A stretch of DNA of 60,000 nucleotides from Cryptomeria japonica (GCF_030272615.1 NC_081414.1:336493927-336553926), one strand, 5' to 3'; counted from the stretch's first letter, positions 32,810 through 45,040 are shown. A program made the numbers and translations. Notes: a model not told the origin generated them from the sequence alone.

Positions 32810-34645
32810 TGAAGAAGAGATGCTCAAGTTAGATTCCTTCCCAGTCATCCTAATCATGCAGGAATTGATCCATATGACCCCCCAAATGTAAATCCTTTTT
32901 CTGAACTTTATCAAATCCCAAAAAAATTGAACCATCTTGAATCTGAATTTCCTAAGAACAACCTCCATTTTCTCTTTGGACCTCTAGAAGAAGAACTTCA
33001 TTTAGTGAATTCTCCCAAAAGCCCAATGCAAGGAAAAATACCTCCTGGTGGGAATAATCTACCCCCACCTTTGGCACCAACATTTGAGTTTCCTATCTCT
33101 GATCAGCATGATAATGCTAATCTCAAGAACATTCTAGCTTCTTCCCTCCCTAAATTCTATGGATTAGTGACAGACGACCTAGACATATTCTTGTTTGAGT
33201 TTGATGTCCTATGTAGGAGTTTTCATTATACTACAGATGCCCATAGACTCAAAATGTTTCCTGCCACTTTGAAAGAATCATCTTTAAGATGGTTTGTGAG
33301 TCTAGGGAGTAGCACAATCACTACATGGGATGAGATGAAATGATTGCTTCTCAAAAAATACAAGGATTATTGTAGAGGCACTGATCTCCATGGGGATGAT
33401 ATTTTTAGAATGACACAGAAAGAAGATCAGAATCTTGAAGATTCTCTGTAGAGGTTTCTATTCAGTGTCAAAAAGTCCAAGCATAGCACTCTAAATGAAG
33501 ATTATCTCAAGATAATCAATGATGAATGCACTGATGCTTTGGATCTTACAGGAGGAGGTGACATAACACAATCACCATGGAATGACATTGGAAAATTTTG
33601 TCAGAAGTATTCAAGATCTACTTCTAAGAAAAATAGGCGTTTCAAGCTAGGATTTTCTTCATCAATATCTAGTAATGGAGTTTCTAGAATGAAACTTAGC
33701 CATTTGTTGAAGTAATTTAAGGAGGATATCATAAATAATATGGCTACACAATAGGACACACTCTCAGCTAAGAAGAAGCATGAGGAAGATGATGCAGTTC
33801 TTGCAGAATTTTTCCCTCATTGTAGACAAAGGAAAAGAGACTACAGGTGTAAAATGGTTGCAAATCTTGAAGTGCCTGACTTCAAGACAATACAAGGTGA
33901 TGATGAACAAGTTTTCTATGTTGCTCAAAGAAGGCCAAATTTTCCAAGACAAGGTATGCCTCCCGATCCACTTTCTTTTTCTTGTTATAGTGGAAATTCC
34001 TATGCACCAAATAATCAATGCAATCTCCATATTCTCAAAATTTTGATAGTTATCCAAATTGGTATGGTCCTCAAGGCCAAGGGCAGCATTTTTCCAGTCA
34101 AACTCCATAGTGGAAGCATCGACAAGGAAATTGGTCTCTACCTCAGGGACCATGGTAGCAATTTTAAGGAAATTGGCAACCTGCTCCTTAATGGAGAGGG
34201 AATCAGCCATGGACAAATCAGTCTTCTGGATATCAGCAGCCTATGCAACAGCCACAACCACCTGCAATAATGCCTCCACCTACAGCCACTATTATTCCAC
34301 CTAAACCCACAAAGTTTCCCACTCAACCAATGTCGAATCCTAATAGCAAATCTCAGCAACAACAACAAGTTTATTCAGTTGATCCTAATCAATACCCGAC
34401 CTATTCTCTATCTATAAGTGATATTCACCTTAGATCTAGGACAACTTTGCCTAACCCGTCCCCTCCAGTTATAACTAAAATACCCAAAGAATAAGAAATC
34501 TCTAGTCCAATAGTCTCAATACCTCAAAATCAGCAACTACCCCCATTTCCTCATAGGCTACAAGAAAAAGAGATTATTCCAGAACAGGAACAAAGTTTTG
34601 ATATTATAGATCAACTAAAACACGTGTGTTAAAATCCCATTGTTA
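32810..34645 (+). pseudogene. A1 gag (broken)
   Basis: The frame is readable from about 32810 (GIDPYDPPNVNPF-type start, then LNHLESEFPKN at 32927). The gag core (33100-33360) has SSLPKFYGLVTDDLDIFLFEF and LRWFVSLGSSTITTWDEMK, typical of Athila-type and related plant gypsy gag. It is followed by stops (TGA at 33341, TAG near 33450, others) and frame slips, then a Pro/Gln-rich segment (34243-34491). Gag codes for the particle protein. The frame is cut at 34645-34650 by G3; beyond G3 the next codons continue at 48210 into protease. Confidence 0.7.
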
Positions 34646-34650
34646 CAAAC
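34646..34650 (+). repeat. Target site duplication of G3 (left copy, CAAAC)
   Basis: CAAAC here and CAAGC at 48210-48214 differ by one G/A. The A1 coding sequence reads from one flank to the other if one copy is counted. Confidence 0.6.
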
Positions 34651-34918
34651 TGATGCCCTCCTAAATGGCACAAGGTTAGTCTATGATATAATAACACAAA
34701 ACACACAAAAACATTAGTGTTAATCAATCAAAAACTAATCTATGAAGGCATACCAAAAGAGACACTAAAAAAGCATGCTAATGTATATAATAAATGAAAC
34801 AAGAATTATGAGGCATCTCCAACTGCCTCTTAGCATGGCCTTAGCTTCTTCTCCCTTGTTCCTTTCCTCTCCAAGTTCCAAAATAGTGTAGCTCTCAGCA
34901 GCTTTTTGCACTATGGAC
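34651..34918 (-). repeat. 3' LTR fragment of G3 (268 bp, U5 side only)
   Basis: This is nearly identical to 46772-47038 (start TGATGCCCTCCTAAATGG). After 34918 the similarity stops; the U3 part and the TGTAGTCACAC start of the 5' LTR are not found here. The 3' LTR is therefore truncated. Confidence 0.8.
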
Positions 34919-36781
34919 AATTGACCCTAAATGAATTCCTAGTAAAGGACTTAAATATAATCAAAGACAATTTAATCCTACGAATAAATCGACCTATTTT
35001 ATGATTAATGCAATGATGCAAAATGATTGATGAAAACTTAATGTCCAAAATGAACTATATGCAATATTTAAGTGTAAAAATGACATGAATGTTTAATGCA
35101 AGATATAACTAAATGTTTGATGCAAGATGCAACTAAAATATGTAATGCAAGATGCAACTAAATGTGAGGATGATATGATCATGAGGAATGCAAGGTTCGT
35201 AAGACTTTGCGTGATGCATTGATGATGTATCAGAGTACTCGGTCATGATTGTATCCAAGACCAGCTTTTATTGGTCATTGTTGTATGTAAATCCTACATA
35301 TGAATGAATGAATGGATGGGTGATATGCAACGGAATGCAAGATATAAATAGATGAGGCGAAATGATGATCCATAGTGCTCTATTTTCATCATTGAGCTTT
35401 AAAATGTTGGAAGAGAATACAAGCATCTTGACACAATGATTCAAGATGACCTGAGTATTTCTTTCATGGACTTTAATATAGCAAGTTAATACAAATGACT
35501 TGATATAAGGGTCAAGTCGACCAGAGTATTGCTTGCAGAACAGACAAGGATTATCTCCTTTCATGCATGACTTGGATCATCCTCCTTGATCTTAGGCTGA
35601 TCAGATCCTAAGACAAGTGCATACCGTACTAAGAAAATAAAACCTTTATCCAAATTGGATGAGGAGGAAGCAAAGAATGAGCATTGTACCTGTAAACAAA
35701 CAGTATATACATAAAGAATAAAAGAATATGGATCCTTGGTAATGGTTCATGTTCATATGGTCGAGGTATACGCTGTAGTCAGCAAGCCGTAATGATCTAT
35801 GACTGCATTTTGGCATAAGATCACGTAGCTTAGTGAACTTCCCATGTAGACACCATTAGTACATGCCCCAGTACTTCATCGGAAATAATGTGCAAACGAT
35901 ACAAAACAATGCTGAAAGATGCCGATACAGATAAACAAATGATTGTACTCACAAATCAACCAAGTATTTGATAGCCTAACAGAATTTTCTTGTCAAAGAA
36001 AACGTCATCTTGTCTTTGTTTTTGGTAAGGAAGGATGCATCCTTGTTTTAAAGATAGTTTGGATTGTTGATGTTGATTGTTTTGGTCAAGTGATAAGTGG
36101 TCATTTGTGTGAGTATTTTGTCAATGTTTATTTTGTATCTGATTGGATGAATATGTACAAGGTGTTGCCATGTTTTTGTTTTGATTTTCGATGGTTTTTC
36201 GATGTTTTTTGGATTTTGTGAAACAATTTTGAATGTTTTTGGATTTTGTATTGTTTTTGAATGTTTTTGGTATTTTCTGGGACATTTTTGAATGTTTTTG
36301 ATATTTTCTGGGACATTTTTGAATGTTTTTGATATTTTTGATGATTGCCTGAATGAAGAGCATAATGACACATAAGACAATGTAGAATCCACTTCCATCA
36401 ATAGGTTAAGGGTATTGCCCCCAGTTTTTAGACCTGACTATGAAAAAGCGGGATGCAAGACGTATGGAGTACTTTCTTAATTGCAGGTCAAATAACAAGC
36501 CATGGTTGGATGGATGGATGGATGTGTGTATGTAGTAAATGTGATCGCAACAAGTCTGAAAAGACAATGGAGCCATAGCCTTTACGAGTGGCGCCTATTT
36601 GCCAGGTTTTCACCATCGTACTTACCCAAGGTGCCACCGGAGTGGTTGTTCAGCGTTTGGATGCATGATTTTTCTTTACTTTTTTGAATGTTTTTGTATT
36701 TTCTTTAGGACTTTTTTTTTTTGAAATGTTTTTGGTATTTTCTGGTATGGAGGGGAGCCTGATGCTTTATTCAGCTTAGGT
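34919..36781 (-). other. G3 3' region after pol, non-coding with short tandem repeats
   Basis: No conserved coding sequence. A 24-bp unit AATGTTTGATGCAAGATGCA-ACTA is repeated three times at 35088-35160. A 31-bp unit with TTTTTGAATGTTTTTGATATT recurs about 2.5 times near 36250-36338, and a partial copy lies at 36681-36745. A TGGA run occurs at 36505-36525. Open frames here are translations of these repeats. Confidence 0.6.
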
Positions 36782-38110
36782 ATAAAACCGTTTGAGGTTC
36801 ATGCTATTGATCGGATCTGCTAATGGTTCTCCGTCTAATGTAGCCAATTGATATGCCCCGGACCCAAATACAGCAGTGACAACATATGGGCCCATCTAGT
36901 TTGATTCAAACTTGCCTTGATGTTCTTTGTTTGGTTGGTTGCGAGGATTCTCTTGAAGAACAAGATCACCTACCTCAAATGTACGAGATCTAACTCGGTG
37001 ATTGTAGCTTCTGCTCATGCACTGCTGATAGGCTTTGAGATGGTTGTATGCAGCTTGTCGCTTTTCATCAAGTAACTCTAAGTCCTGCAGATGGGATACT
37101 CTGTATGCTTCATCATCGATGAGATTGTGCAATGAAACCCGTAAGGATGGTATCTCGACCTCAATAGGTAAGATAGCTTCAGCACCATAGACCAATGAAT
37201 AAGGAGTTGCGCCTGTAGGGGTTCGAATGCTAGTTCGATATGCCCATAGTGTTGGATTCAATTGAACATGCCAATCACGACCGGCATCATTTACTGTCTT
37301 CTTTAGGATTCTTAATATGTTTTTATTGGATGCTTCGGCCTGACCATTGCCTTGTGGGTAATAGGGGGTGGAAAAGCGATGTTGGATATGAAATTTCTCA
37401 CAAAGCTCACGGACATCCTGATTGTTGAAAGGAAGACCGTTATCTGTGATGATGGACATGGGGACACCATACCAGCAGATGATGTAGTTGAGTATGAATG
37501 AGGTGATCTACTTGCCGGTGACTTGGGTAAGTGGAACAGCTTCGATCCACTTTGTGAAATATTCAGTGGCGGTAATGATAAATTTATGGCCGTTGGATGA
37601 AGATGGATGAATTTTACCCACAAGGTCAAGACCCCATTGACAAAAAGGCCATGGTGTTGTGATTGGTTGTAGTTCCTGGGCTGGCGCATGTATCAGGTCA
37701 CCATGAATTTGACATTTCTTGCACTTCCTAACAAAGTAGTAGGAATCCTTTTCCATAGATGGCCAATAATATCTAGCTCGCATGAGTTTCTTGGCTAGTG
37801 ACGGACCACTTGAGTGAGTCCCGCAAATTCCTTCATGTACTTCTTCCAAAGCCTTTGTTATCTCACCTTGTTCTAGACATCGAAGGAGAGTACCATCAAG
37901 ACTGCGGCGGTATAAGGTTTCGGCAATAATGGTATATCGAGCAGTTTGGCGAATGAAGGTTTTACGTTGGTTATTTGATTGGTTGGGAGGAAGGGTGTGA
38001 TCGTGGAGATAGGTGTAGAACTCACCGTACCATGGGGATTCAGAACCAACAAGGCGACATATCACTTCGGATTCGGGGATATCATAAGCGGGGATCCAAA
38101 GCTATTCTAC
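36782..38110 (-). pseudogene. G3 integrase (broken by stops)
   Basis: Read from 38065 down: GICGTHSSGPSLAKKLMRARYYWP and CKKCQIHG form the zinc-binding part. WGLDLVGKIHP, IITDNGLPF and GNGQAEASNKNILR give D-D-E. A TAG at about 37510 and another at 36895 interrupt the frame. The end LADPINSMNLKRFYT (stop near 36782) is the usual end of Tat pol. There is no chromodomain. The long open segments 37459-36896 and 38065-37508 make it one of the best kept domains in the window. Confidence 0.85.
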
Positions 38111-38530
38111 CAAGAACTCGTAGCGTGTTGAATTCTACGGAAGATCTAGTAGAGATGCGATGGTAGCCATAGCATCAGCAACTCGATTCTGATCTCTTGG
38201 TATCTGCTCAAAAGTGATAGTAGTAAATGATGTCTTTAGAGTGTCCACCATTTGCTTGTATGGCATGAGTTTATCATCCTTGGTCTAATATTCATCTGTT
38301 GCTTGTCGAATGATGAGTTGGGAGTCACCATATACTTGTAGTTCTTGTAATTTCCATTGTACGGCTAGCCTGAGTCCTGTGATCAAGGCCTTATACTCTG
38401 CTATATTGTTGGTGCATGGAAATGTGAGCCTGTAAGACTTCGGGATGCTATCACGTTGAGGTGTGATAAACAAAATGCCTGCCCCCGAGCCATGCCTGGT
38501 GTATGAACCATCAAAATATAGCTTCCATGG
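38111..38530 (-). pseudogene. G3 archaeal-type RNase H, after RT and RNase H
   Basis: Minus-strand translation from about 38525 gives PWKLYFDGSYTRHGSGAG, then NNIAEYKAL, QVYGDSQLI and NRVADAMAT, the four acids of an active site. Stops at about 38284 (TAG) and at the two ends interrupt it. The position between the original RNase H and integrase is the known Tat order. Compare the same domain type in G1, which is placed before RT. Confidence 0.8.
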
Positions 38531-40441
38531 TTATGCTTCTATGATCATGAATATCTCTTCATCTGGAAAATTGGAAATGAGAGGATGATCACCTATGAGT
38601 GGTGTATCGGCCAACTGATCTGCAATAACTTGCCCTTTGATAGCTTTACGGTCTACATACTCGATGTCAAATTCACTTAGAATCATCACCCATTTGGCCA
38701 AGCGGCCTGTCAATGCTACTTTGCTGAGTAAATACTTGAGTGGATCAATCTTTGCAATGAGTTGTACCTTGTGTGTCAACAAATAGTGCCGCAATTTAGT
38801 GGCTGCTAAGATTACTGCTAGGCAAGCTCGCTCAATAGGTGTGTAATTGAGTTCATAGCCAACCAGTGTGCGAGAGATGTAGTATACAGCACACTCTTTG
38901 CCTTCTGCATTATGTTGTGCCAATAAGACACCTAATGTTGTACTTGTCGCTGAGATATAAAGTAACAACGGTCTACTTGGAGCTAGTGGCATCAACAATG
39001 GTGGATTCATGAGATAATCTTTAAGCACCTGAAATGCTTGTTGGCATTTGGCATCCAACTGAAAGCGGATGTTCTTGTGTAGCAGATATGTGAATGGGTG
39101 ACACTTATTAGCCAATTGTGCAATGAATCTGTGGATGGATTGAAGCCGCCCTTGTAGTATCCTTAGCTGACTGATATTCTTTGGTGGTGGCATGTCCATG
39201 ATTGCCTTTACCTTTGCTGGGTCAACCTCAATACCTTTGCTTGAGACAATGTATCCTAAAAGCTTCCCGGAGGTTACTCCAAAGACACATTTCTTTGGGT
39301 TGAGTCGAACATGGTATTGTTCCAGTCGATCAAAGATTTTATCTAAGATGTGGAGATGCCCATCTCTAGTGAGTGATTTTGCTAGTAAGTCATCCACATA
39401 ATCTTCCATCATAGTATGCATCATGTCATGGAAGATGGTGGTCATTGCTCTTTGATAGGTCACTCCTGCATTCTTTAGACCAAAAGGCATTACATTCTAG
39501 CAATAGGTGCCCCATGGACATGTGAAGGCTGTCTTATGTTGATCTTTGGGTGCGATCTTTATCTGATTGTAGCCGGAAAAGCCATCCATGAGTGAAAGCA
39601 TCGCATGTCCTGCTGTTAGATCCACTATGATGTCGATATTTGGTAGCGGGAAATCATCCTTAGGATAGGCCTTATTTAGATCTCTGAAGTTGGTACAAAT
39701 GCGGATGCCCCCTTTTGGTTTGCCAACTGGCATGATGTTGGAGATCCATTCTGCATAATCAATTGGCCTAATGAAACCAACATCTAGGAGTTTCTTGAGT
39801 TCTGTTTTGACTAGCACTGCAATCTAAGGATGCATCTTACGAAGCTTCTGCTTGACAGGTTTGGCTCCTTCTGCTACTGTGAGGTGATGCATAACTAAAT
39901 CCGGATCAAGCCCAGGCATGTCTGCATATGACCATGCAAAGTTGATCTGACGCTGCTGGAAGAACTCTATAAATTTAGGTTGTTCCTCTGGAGTGAGAAG
40001 AGATGCCAGATGTATAATATGAGGATTTTTAGGAGTCCCCACATTGTATTCATTGGTCTCCTCAATGAGAATCATTGATCGTTCCTGTTGTGCATTAGTA
40101 GGGAGAATGTCAAACCCTTCATCCTCAGGCGCCTCAAAGAGGTTTTCACCATTAGATATGCTCTTTCTTTTTACTTTTGTCAGATCAAACAACGCCACGG
40201 TGTGGTTTTCACTGGAAGATCCATGTTTTATTGTTATATTTTTGTAGCTGAAGGGTTTGGCATCCGCCCCGAAGTATGCTGTGCTATTAAGTTGAATGGC
40301 AAATCCAGCTTTGTGATCCCCGCTTGGTAGATTATCCCTTAATTCAAAAAAGTCAATGATAGCCTCATCATTTTGGAAGAGGTCAAGACATGGGGGATTT
40401 GATTGGTTCCATTCGATGAGTTCAGGGTGGATAATGGGCAT
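38531..40441 (-). pseudogene. G3 reverse transcriptase and degenerate RNase H
   Basis: From 40441: an acidic N-terminal linker, then INFAWSYADMPGLDP and a TAG at 39826-39824. The RT palm has WISNIMPVGKPKGGIRICTNF, LMDGFSGYNQIKIAPKD, a TAG at 39499-39497, MPFGLKNAGVTYQRAM and the catalytic EDYVDDLLAKS. After RT, the RNase H has LLLYISATSTTLGVLLAQ in place of a DAS motif and LIAKIDPLKYLL in place of TDH, so its first and third acids are gone, as in G1. This fits replacement by the second RNase H downstream. Frame open apart from stops. Confidence 0.85.
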
Positions 40442-40675
40442 TGCTTCATCGATTAGGTTAAGTTTGTTAGAGGTATCAGTGAGGGTTAAGACAGTGTGGT
40501 GAAGGTTGTTGATGGTACTCTCCTTGTCAGAATCAGGCGCAGCATGAGACGTAGGGTTTGTGGAAGATGTTTTCAGCTCAGGTACCCAAGTGGTCGTTAT
40601 TTGTGCTTCTTCGTAAATAGGGATGTCTTTGCGTGGTGGAGGTGGTGATGTGTCTTCCTCATCTGAAGTGTTAAG

Positions 40676-41404
40676 CTATACAGAATCAAACTCCCACTCA
40701 TGTGAGTCGGTCTCTGAATAACTTTCCAGCATTCGATTGCTATACCATACTGGGATGTCTTTGGAGTTAAACACGGCAGGTGTGATTGGTTTATGTATCT
40801 TTGTAGTAATTGGTGCTGTAGGAACTGTGATGGGGATTAAAGGATTTGTTACTGGAAGTATCGGTAGTGTTGACTTAGTGGCTTCTATTGGAACGGCTGG
40901 TGCTATAGATGCTGTTGTAGGTTTTAATACAGTTGTTGCTGCAAATGTTGTGGCTGATGGGATTACTGGTTCGTTTGGTGGGATGAATGATATTGATGAC
41001 GGTTGCGGTGGAGTTGTGAGCCTCAATGGGGCAGTGGGGATAGTGCTTGATGGTGCTTTGATTATGAAAGGTGTCCTCTTTGCAGTAGGTGGGCAAAATG
41101 GTTTGCTGGGTTTTCCTTTGAATCTGAGTTTAGGAAGGATCTCTTTTTCAAAGCCTAGGCCTGTATTACCTTTGGGCTTGAATTCTGGTAGCAGAGGTTC
41201 ATGTCGTCCTTGTTTGCAGTATCCCAAAGCACTCTGACCATCATATCCCATTCTTTGCATAATGAGGAGGCCTTTGCCATACTGTTCCGTAGGAAGTGTA
41301 ACTCGCGGTTTATCAGTGGTGATGGGATCTTTATAGATCCAGTCTGCTAGGTCCTCATCTTGTGTCTCTTCCTCTTGACTCTTTCCAAGGACGAAAGGCA
41401 TCAA
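40676..41404 (-). pseudogene. G3 pol region with G-patch domain
   Basis: From 41404 the frame gives DWIYKDPITTDKPRV, then YGKGLLIMQRMGYDGQSALG...GNTGLGF, a G-patch: Gly-rich, with hydrophobic residues between. G-patch domains bind RNA or RNA helicases and are known between protease and RT in Tat/Ogre-type pol proteins. It is followed by a low-complexity Pro/Thr/Ala/Ile-rich linker (about 140 residues). TAGs close both ends (near 41441 and 40674), where the frame context continues. Confidence 0.7.
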
Positions 41405-41440
41405 GGCACATGCTGACGTGATTAGTGGTTGCTGGAGTAA

Positions 41441-42010
41441 CTACTGTGGTTTACCATGTGTTCTAGGAGAAGTGGGCATTTGTCCCACACAAAAGAGTTG
41501 ACTCAAGTTGTATTCTCTAGGACCTTCCTCTGCTACTTTCATCTTAAGCTTTTCTTGCTTGGGTATAGGGGTGTTCGAACTGGCAAGAGAGGCGGGACTT
41601 ACATATGATGTGGAGGAAATGGCTTCTCTATTATTAGGAACAATAATCTCCGATTGATGGCTGATATTATGGCAAAACGCAAAGGGATTTGCATCGCCCA
41701 AGATTGTGATCTCTACACCTTTATGTGGGAACTTGATACATTGATGGTAGGTAGATGGAACAGCTTGCATGGCATGTATCCAAGGTCTCCCTAATAATAG
41801 ATTATATGGCAAAGGAAGGTCCAAAACCTGACAGATGATGTGCTTTACCACAGGGCCCACTCGGATTGGTAGTACCACAGCTCCTTTGGATGAACACTCT
41901 GCATCATCATAGGCCTTGATGGTGATCTTCTTGCGAGGATCCACTGATTCTATTGCATATCCCAATGCTATGACCAACTGTAGTGTACAAATGTTTAAAG
42001 GCTGCTCCAT
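41441..42010 (-). pseudogene. G3 protease
   Basis: The segment NICTLQLVIALGY follows directly on the active site LIDNGAA, which is read in the gag frame (about 42020-42000). The DNGS/A form of the active site is usual in the Tat group. LLLGRPWIHAMQAVPSTYHQ and IKFPHKG are hallmark blocks of these proteases. The one-base frame change lies in GCCTTTAAACATTTG, inside the protease fold, so I read it as a mutation and not as regulated frameshifting. Confidence 0.75.
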
Positions 42011-44066
42011 TATCGATCAAGACTCGCTTGATCCTGTGTTGGTTGATAAAGCCTTCAATGTGTAGCGAAGCATTATGAGGTTGTTGGAAAGAAGAGTTGT
42101 CACTTTCGGAAAAAGTGAGACAAGGTGATGACTTTAGATTTCCAACCATGGCTTGAAATTGGTCTGTGTTCAGGTTTGTGGGGACTGACGCCTCTTGGAG
42201 TGCTTGATCCAAGATAGTTTTATGAGATGGCGATAGGCGCAATAGCTCTAAAATGGATATAAACGCAGGTGTTTTATTTAAGTGTTCCACAAGATTGTAC
42301 TGCTTTGGAACGGAGGTGGTGCCCTGTGGAGCTGCCTTGATGGTGACCTTGCCACGATGTGTAACAACATTGCAATTTGAGGTGGGATTTTTGAAGGTTA
42401 TGGTTGCAATTTGTTCACTGGCATCATACAGGTGATTTACAGTGTAGTTATACGCAGCCTGCGTATAATCAGTGGTATCAGTGCCTCGCTGGAAAGTGGA
42501 AGGACCCCTTTGATCTTGTGATGGAAGTGGATTCTTGAACATCAGATGATCATTATTGGTCGTTTTTGGGTCATGTCCTTCAATTTCAATTTCTCCTCGA
42601 TCAATAAGATCCTGAATGAGATCTTTCAATCGGTGACAATTACTTGTCTTGTGTCCTCTTCCTTGATGGAACTCACAGTGTTCAGTATCTCGCCACCATG
42701 CCGGTTTGACCTGAGGCTCATAGTTTGATAGTTTAGGTAGAGTGACCAAATTCTGAGAAATGAGTTGTCGCAAGACAGTTTCAATGGGTTCCCCTAAGGG
42801 AGTGTATGTGCGTTTTTGTTTTTGTGGACGAGGTCTAGGTTCATCATGAGATGTGATGCGACCTTGATTAGGAGGAACATTTGTGTTATTCTGAGGTGGA
42901 GGATTTTGTCCTGCAAACCGAACCACAGGTTGTGCATTTTGGATAGTTCGAGCATCCACAACCCCATCATTGACGATATTCTTATTCTTGTTCCAGAAGT
43001 TTGGTTTATCACTATTGAAGCGCAGGCGAGGACCATCTTTTGGTTCATTAAAGATTTTGATGAGTCCTTTCTTGATGAGTGCCCTTTCACATTTTAAACC
43101 CTTGGTGATCATATCATTAAAGGAGTCTGTGTCTTTGACATCCAGGTGAAATTCCATTTCTTCGTTTAAGTTGGAAATGAAAATTTCCACTAGTTCTCGT
43201 TCAGGTAACTGAAGAGAACGTCTGCTAGACATTTGGCGCCATTATTCCAGGAATACTAAGAATAGTTCACCTGGTTTTTGTTTGGTATTGCACAGATCAG
43301 CCATGGTGATGTCGCGTTCAATGTTATAAGAGTAATGAGATAGGAACTTCTGGATGAGTTCCTCAAATGTTCTAATGCCACCTGGTAGTCGGGAAAACCA
43401 TGATGTGGTTGTTCCTCCCAAGCTTTGGGGAAAAAGGCGCATTAGGTATGTGTCTTCATATGCCACTTCAAGACAAGCAGAATGAAATTCTCTGACATGA
43501 TCACGGGGATCTCCCTTTCCTCTATATTTTTCAAATTTGGGTGTTTCAAATCCGCGTGGAAAGGGTGGCATATAAAGATTCCTATCAAACGGATAGGGAT
43601 AGATGTCGTTAAGTGAGAATTGATTGGTCTTAACACCACTATGAAGTTGTTGGGCGAGATTCTCGACTTGTTGCTGCAACATCTTCATTTCATTTGGAGG
43701 AGGAGGTGGTGGGTTACCTCGAGGAATGTTATATCTGATGTGATTTCTACCTCTTTCCTCCTCATGGTGACTTTGTCTTTCTGATGCTTGTCTTAATTGG
43801 GCAAGATCAAAGTCAGAGGGGAGTTTGGCTCCTTCTTGAGCGAGTTTTAAAAAGTGAGCATCCGCATTGCTCCTGAGTATTTCATCAAACAATCTGTTAA
43901 AGTGAGGGTTATGCTGAACCCTTTCGATTGTTGAAGGAGTGGGAGTACTTGGGTTTTCATCATTTATATTGCCTCCAAGTGCTTCTTGAAATTCATTGAG
44001 ATTTTCGTCTTCTTCTTCCTCAATTTCTATTTCTCGTTGCCTTGACCGTGATCGGGTTTGAGCCAT
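41907..44066 (-). pseudogene. G3 gag (one stop)
   Basis: ATG at 44066 opens MAQTRSRSRQREIEIEEEED, a plausible real start. An acidic N-terminus and Pro-rich segment (PPPPPPNEM) precede the gag core FPRGFETPKFEKYRGKGDPRDHV and SLGGTTTSWFSRLP, then a TAA at 43241. The frame then runs open for 441 residues with MEFHLDVKDTDSF, and CEFHQGRGHKTSNC, a short CHHC-like knuckle. It ends overlapping the protease in another frame. The total is about 715 codons. The single stop makes this gag better kept than the gag genes of G1, G2 and A1. Confidence 0.8.
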
Positions 44067-44524
44067 TTTGCTTGCAAGTTTTTTTTGTTAAAGTTGATTG
44101 AAGATGATGATGAGTTGTTGATGAAATGAAAGATTGATGATTGGTGATTTGTGTGTTATGTAGATCTCTAGCACTTTAAGATAGATGTAATCGAAATTCC
44201 TTCTTTGAATTGCTTGTTTTGTTTATGAGGAGTTTTGGATGTGATAAGGTGTAGAGAAATCTGAGATGTGTTACAGATTTTGACTACCTAGCAATGAGAG
44301 GATTCACAAATGAACTAGTTTTAACCTGCATTAGATGTGTCTCTTAGGATGAGCTTATCCTAGATGTAGAAACAATCTAAAAAGTGATGTGATGTGTTTG
44401 ATTCAAGCAATATCTAAAAAAGGAATCTTGGGACAAGAACCTCTTAATGTTTTGAGAGTTTTGGGATGGATTAATGATGGAATAATGATGTATGAATGAG
44501 ATGATGGATGTTTTGTTTTCAACT

Positions 44525-45040
44525 TTAATAAAAACTTTGTGTTACAAATGGTACAAACTCTATCTCTTCCCTTTCAGGTGTTGGTGACACTTCTCGAGCT
44601 ATGTTATAGGTGATACAGACGTTTGGGAAGAAGTTGGGATTAATCTTTCCTCCTTGATTTTTGTGATAACTCAGAGCTCTATATTGCATAAAAGATCTGT
44701 GGTTCAATGATTCTGAATCAAACTCGTTTGTTTTACCTTGAAGGTATAGACGCATGCGATGTAGAAAGACTCTATGTGAGACAAAAATTTGTCTATTGAG
44801 ATAGAAGAATTTCCTCCTTTTGATCAAAGCCTTTGAGCTTAATGGTCTTCTTTTCAAGTTGATATTCTGATGACACTTCTTCTTTCGCAAGATGTGAAGA
44901 ATGGTCATAAAATTTGACTCTTTGTTGTTTGCACTTTGTTTTTGGTATTTTTTTGATTGTTTTTGAAAAATGTTGGATGAGTACTTTGTTTTTGAGATTG
45001 ATTTTCTGATTTTTCTTTGACAAGAAAACAAAACAAGCAC
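44525..45040 (-). CDS. Possible leader ORF upstream of G3 gag, unknown function
   Basis: An open frame of 171 codons from ATG at 45040 to TGA or TAG at 44525, in the leader of G3. The product is basic, with a Lys/Gln/Ser-rich N-terminal third (SKKYQKQS) and no domain I recognise. Ogre-type elements have an ORF of unknown function before gag, but this one is much shorter than those I know of. It is open while most of the element is broken, yet its composition is AT-driven, so it may be chance. I have no evidence of translation. Confidence 0.25.
   Translation of the reverse strand: MLVLFSCQRKIRKSISKTKYSSNIFQKQSKKYQKQSANNKESNFMTILHILRKKKCHQNINLKRRPLSSKALIKRRKFFYLNRQIFVSHRVFLHRMRLYLQGKTNEFDSESLNHRSFMQYRALSYHKNQGGKINPNFFPNVCITYNIAREVSPTPEREEIEFVPFVTQSFY

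Noticed and set aside
36048-36401. Minus-strand frame rich in Lys, Asn, Gln (117 codons) and overlapping frames
   Set aside because: Translation of a 31-bp tandem repeat and T-rich sequence, in several frames at once; no sign of coding.
40737-41237. Plus-strand frame of 166 codons, rich in Gly, Val, Ala
   Set aside because: Antisense image of the Pro/Thr/Ala-rich linker in G3 pol; low complexity and no domain.
41993-41999. TTTAAAC slippery heptamer as programmed frameshift between G3 gag and pol
   Set aside because: It is not in the X XXY YYZ phase relative to the gag frame, the shift needed is +1, and it falls inside the protease fold just after the active site. A single-base insertion explains it.
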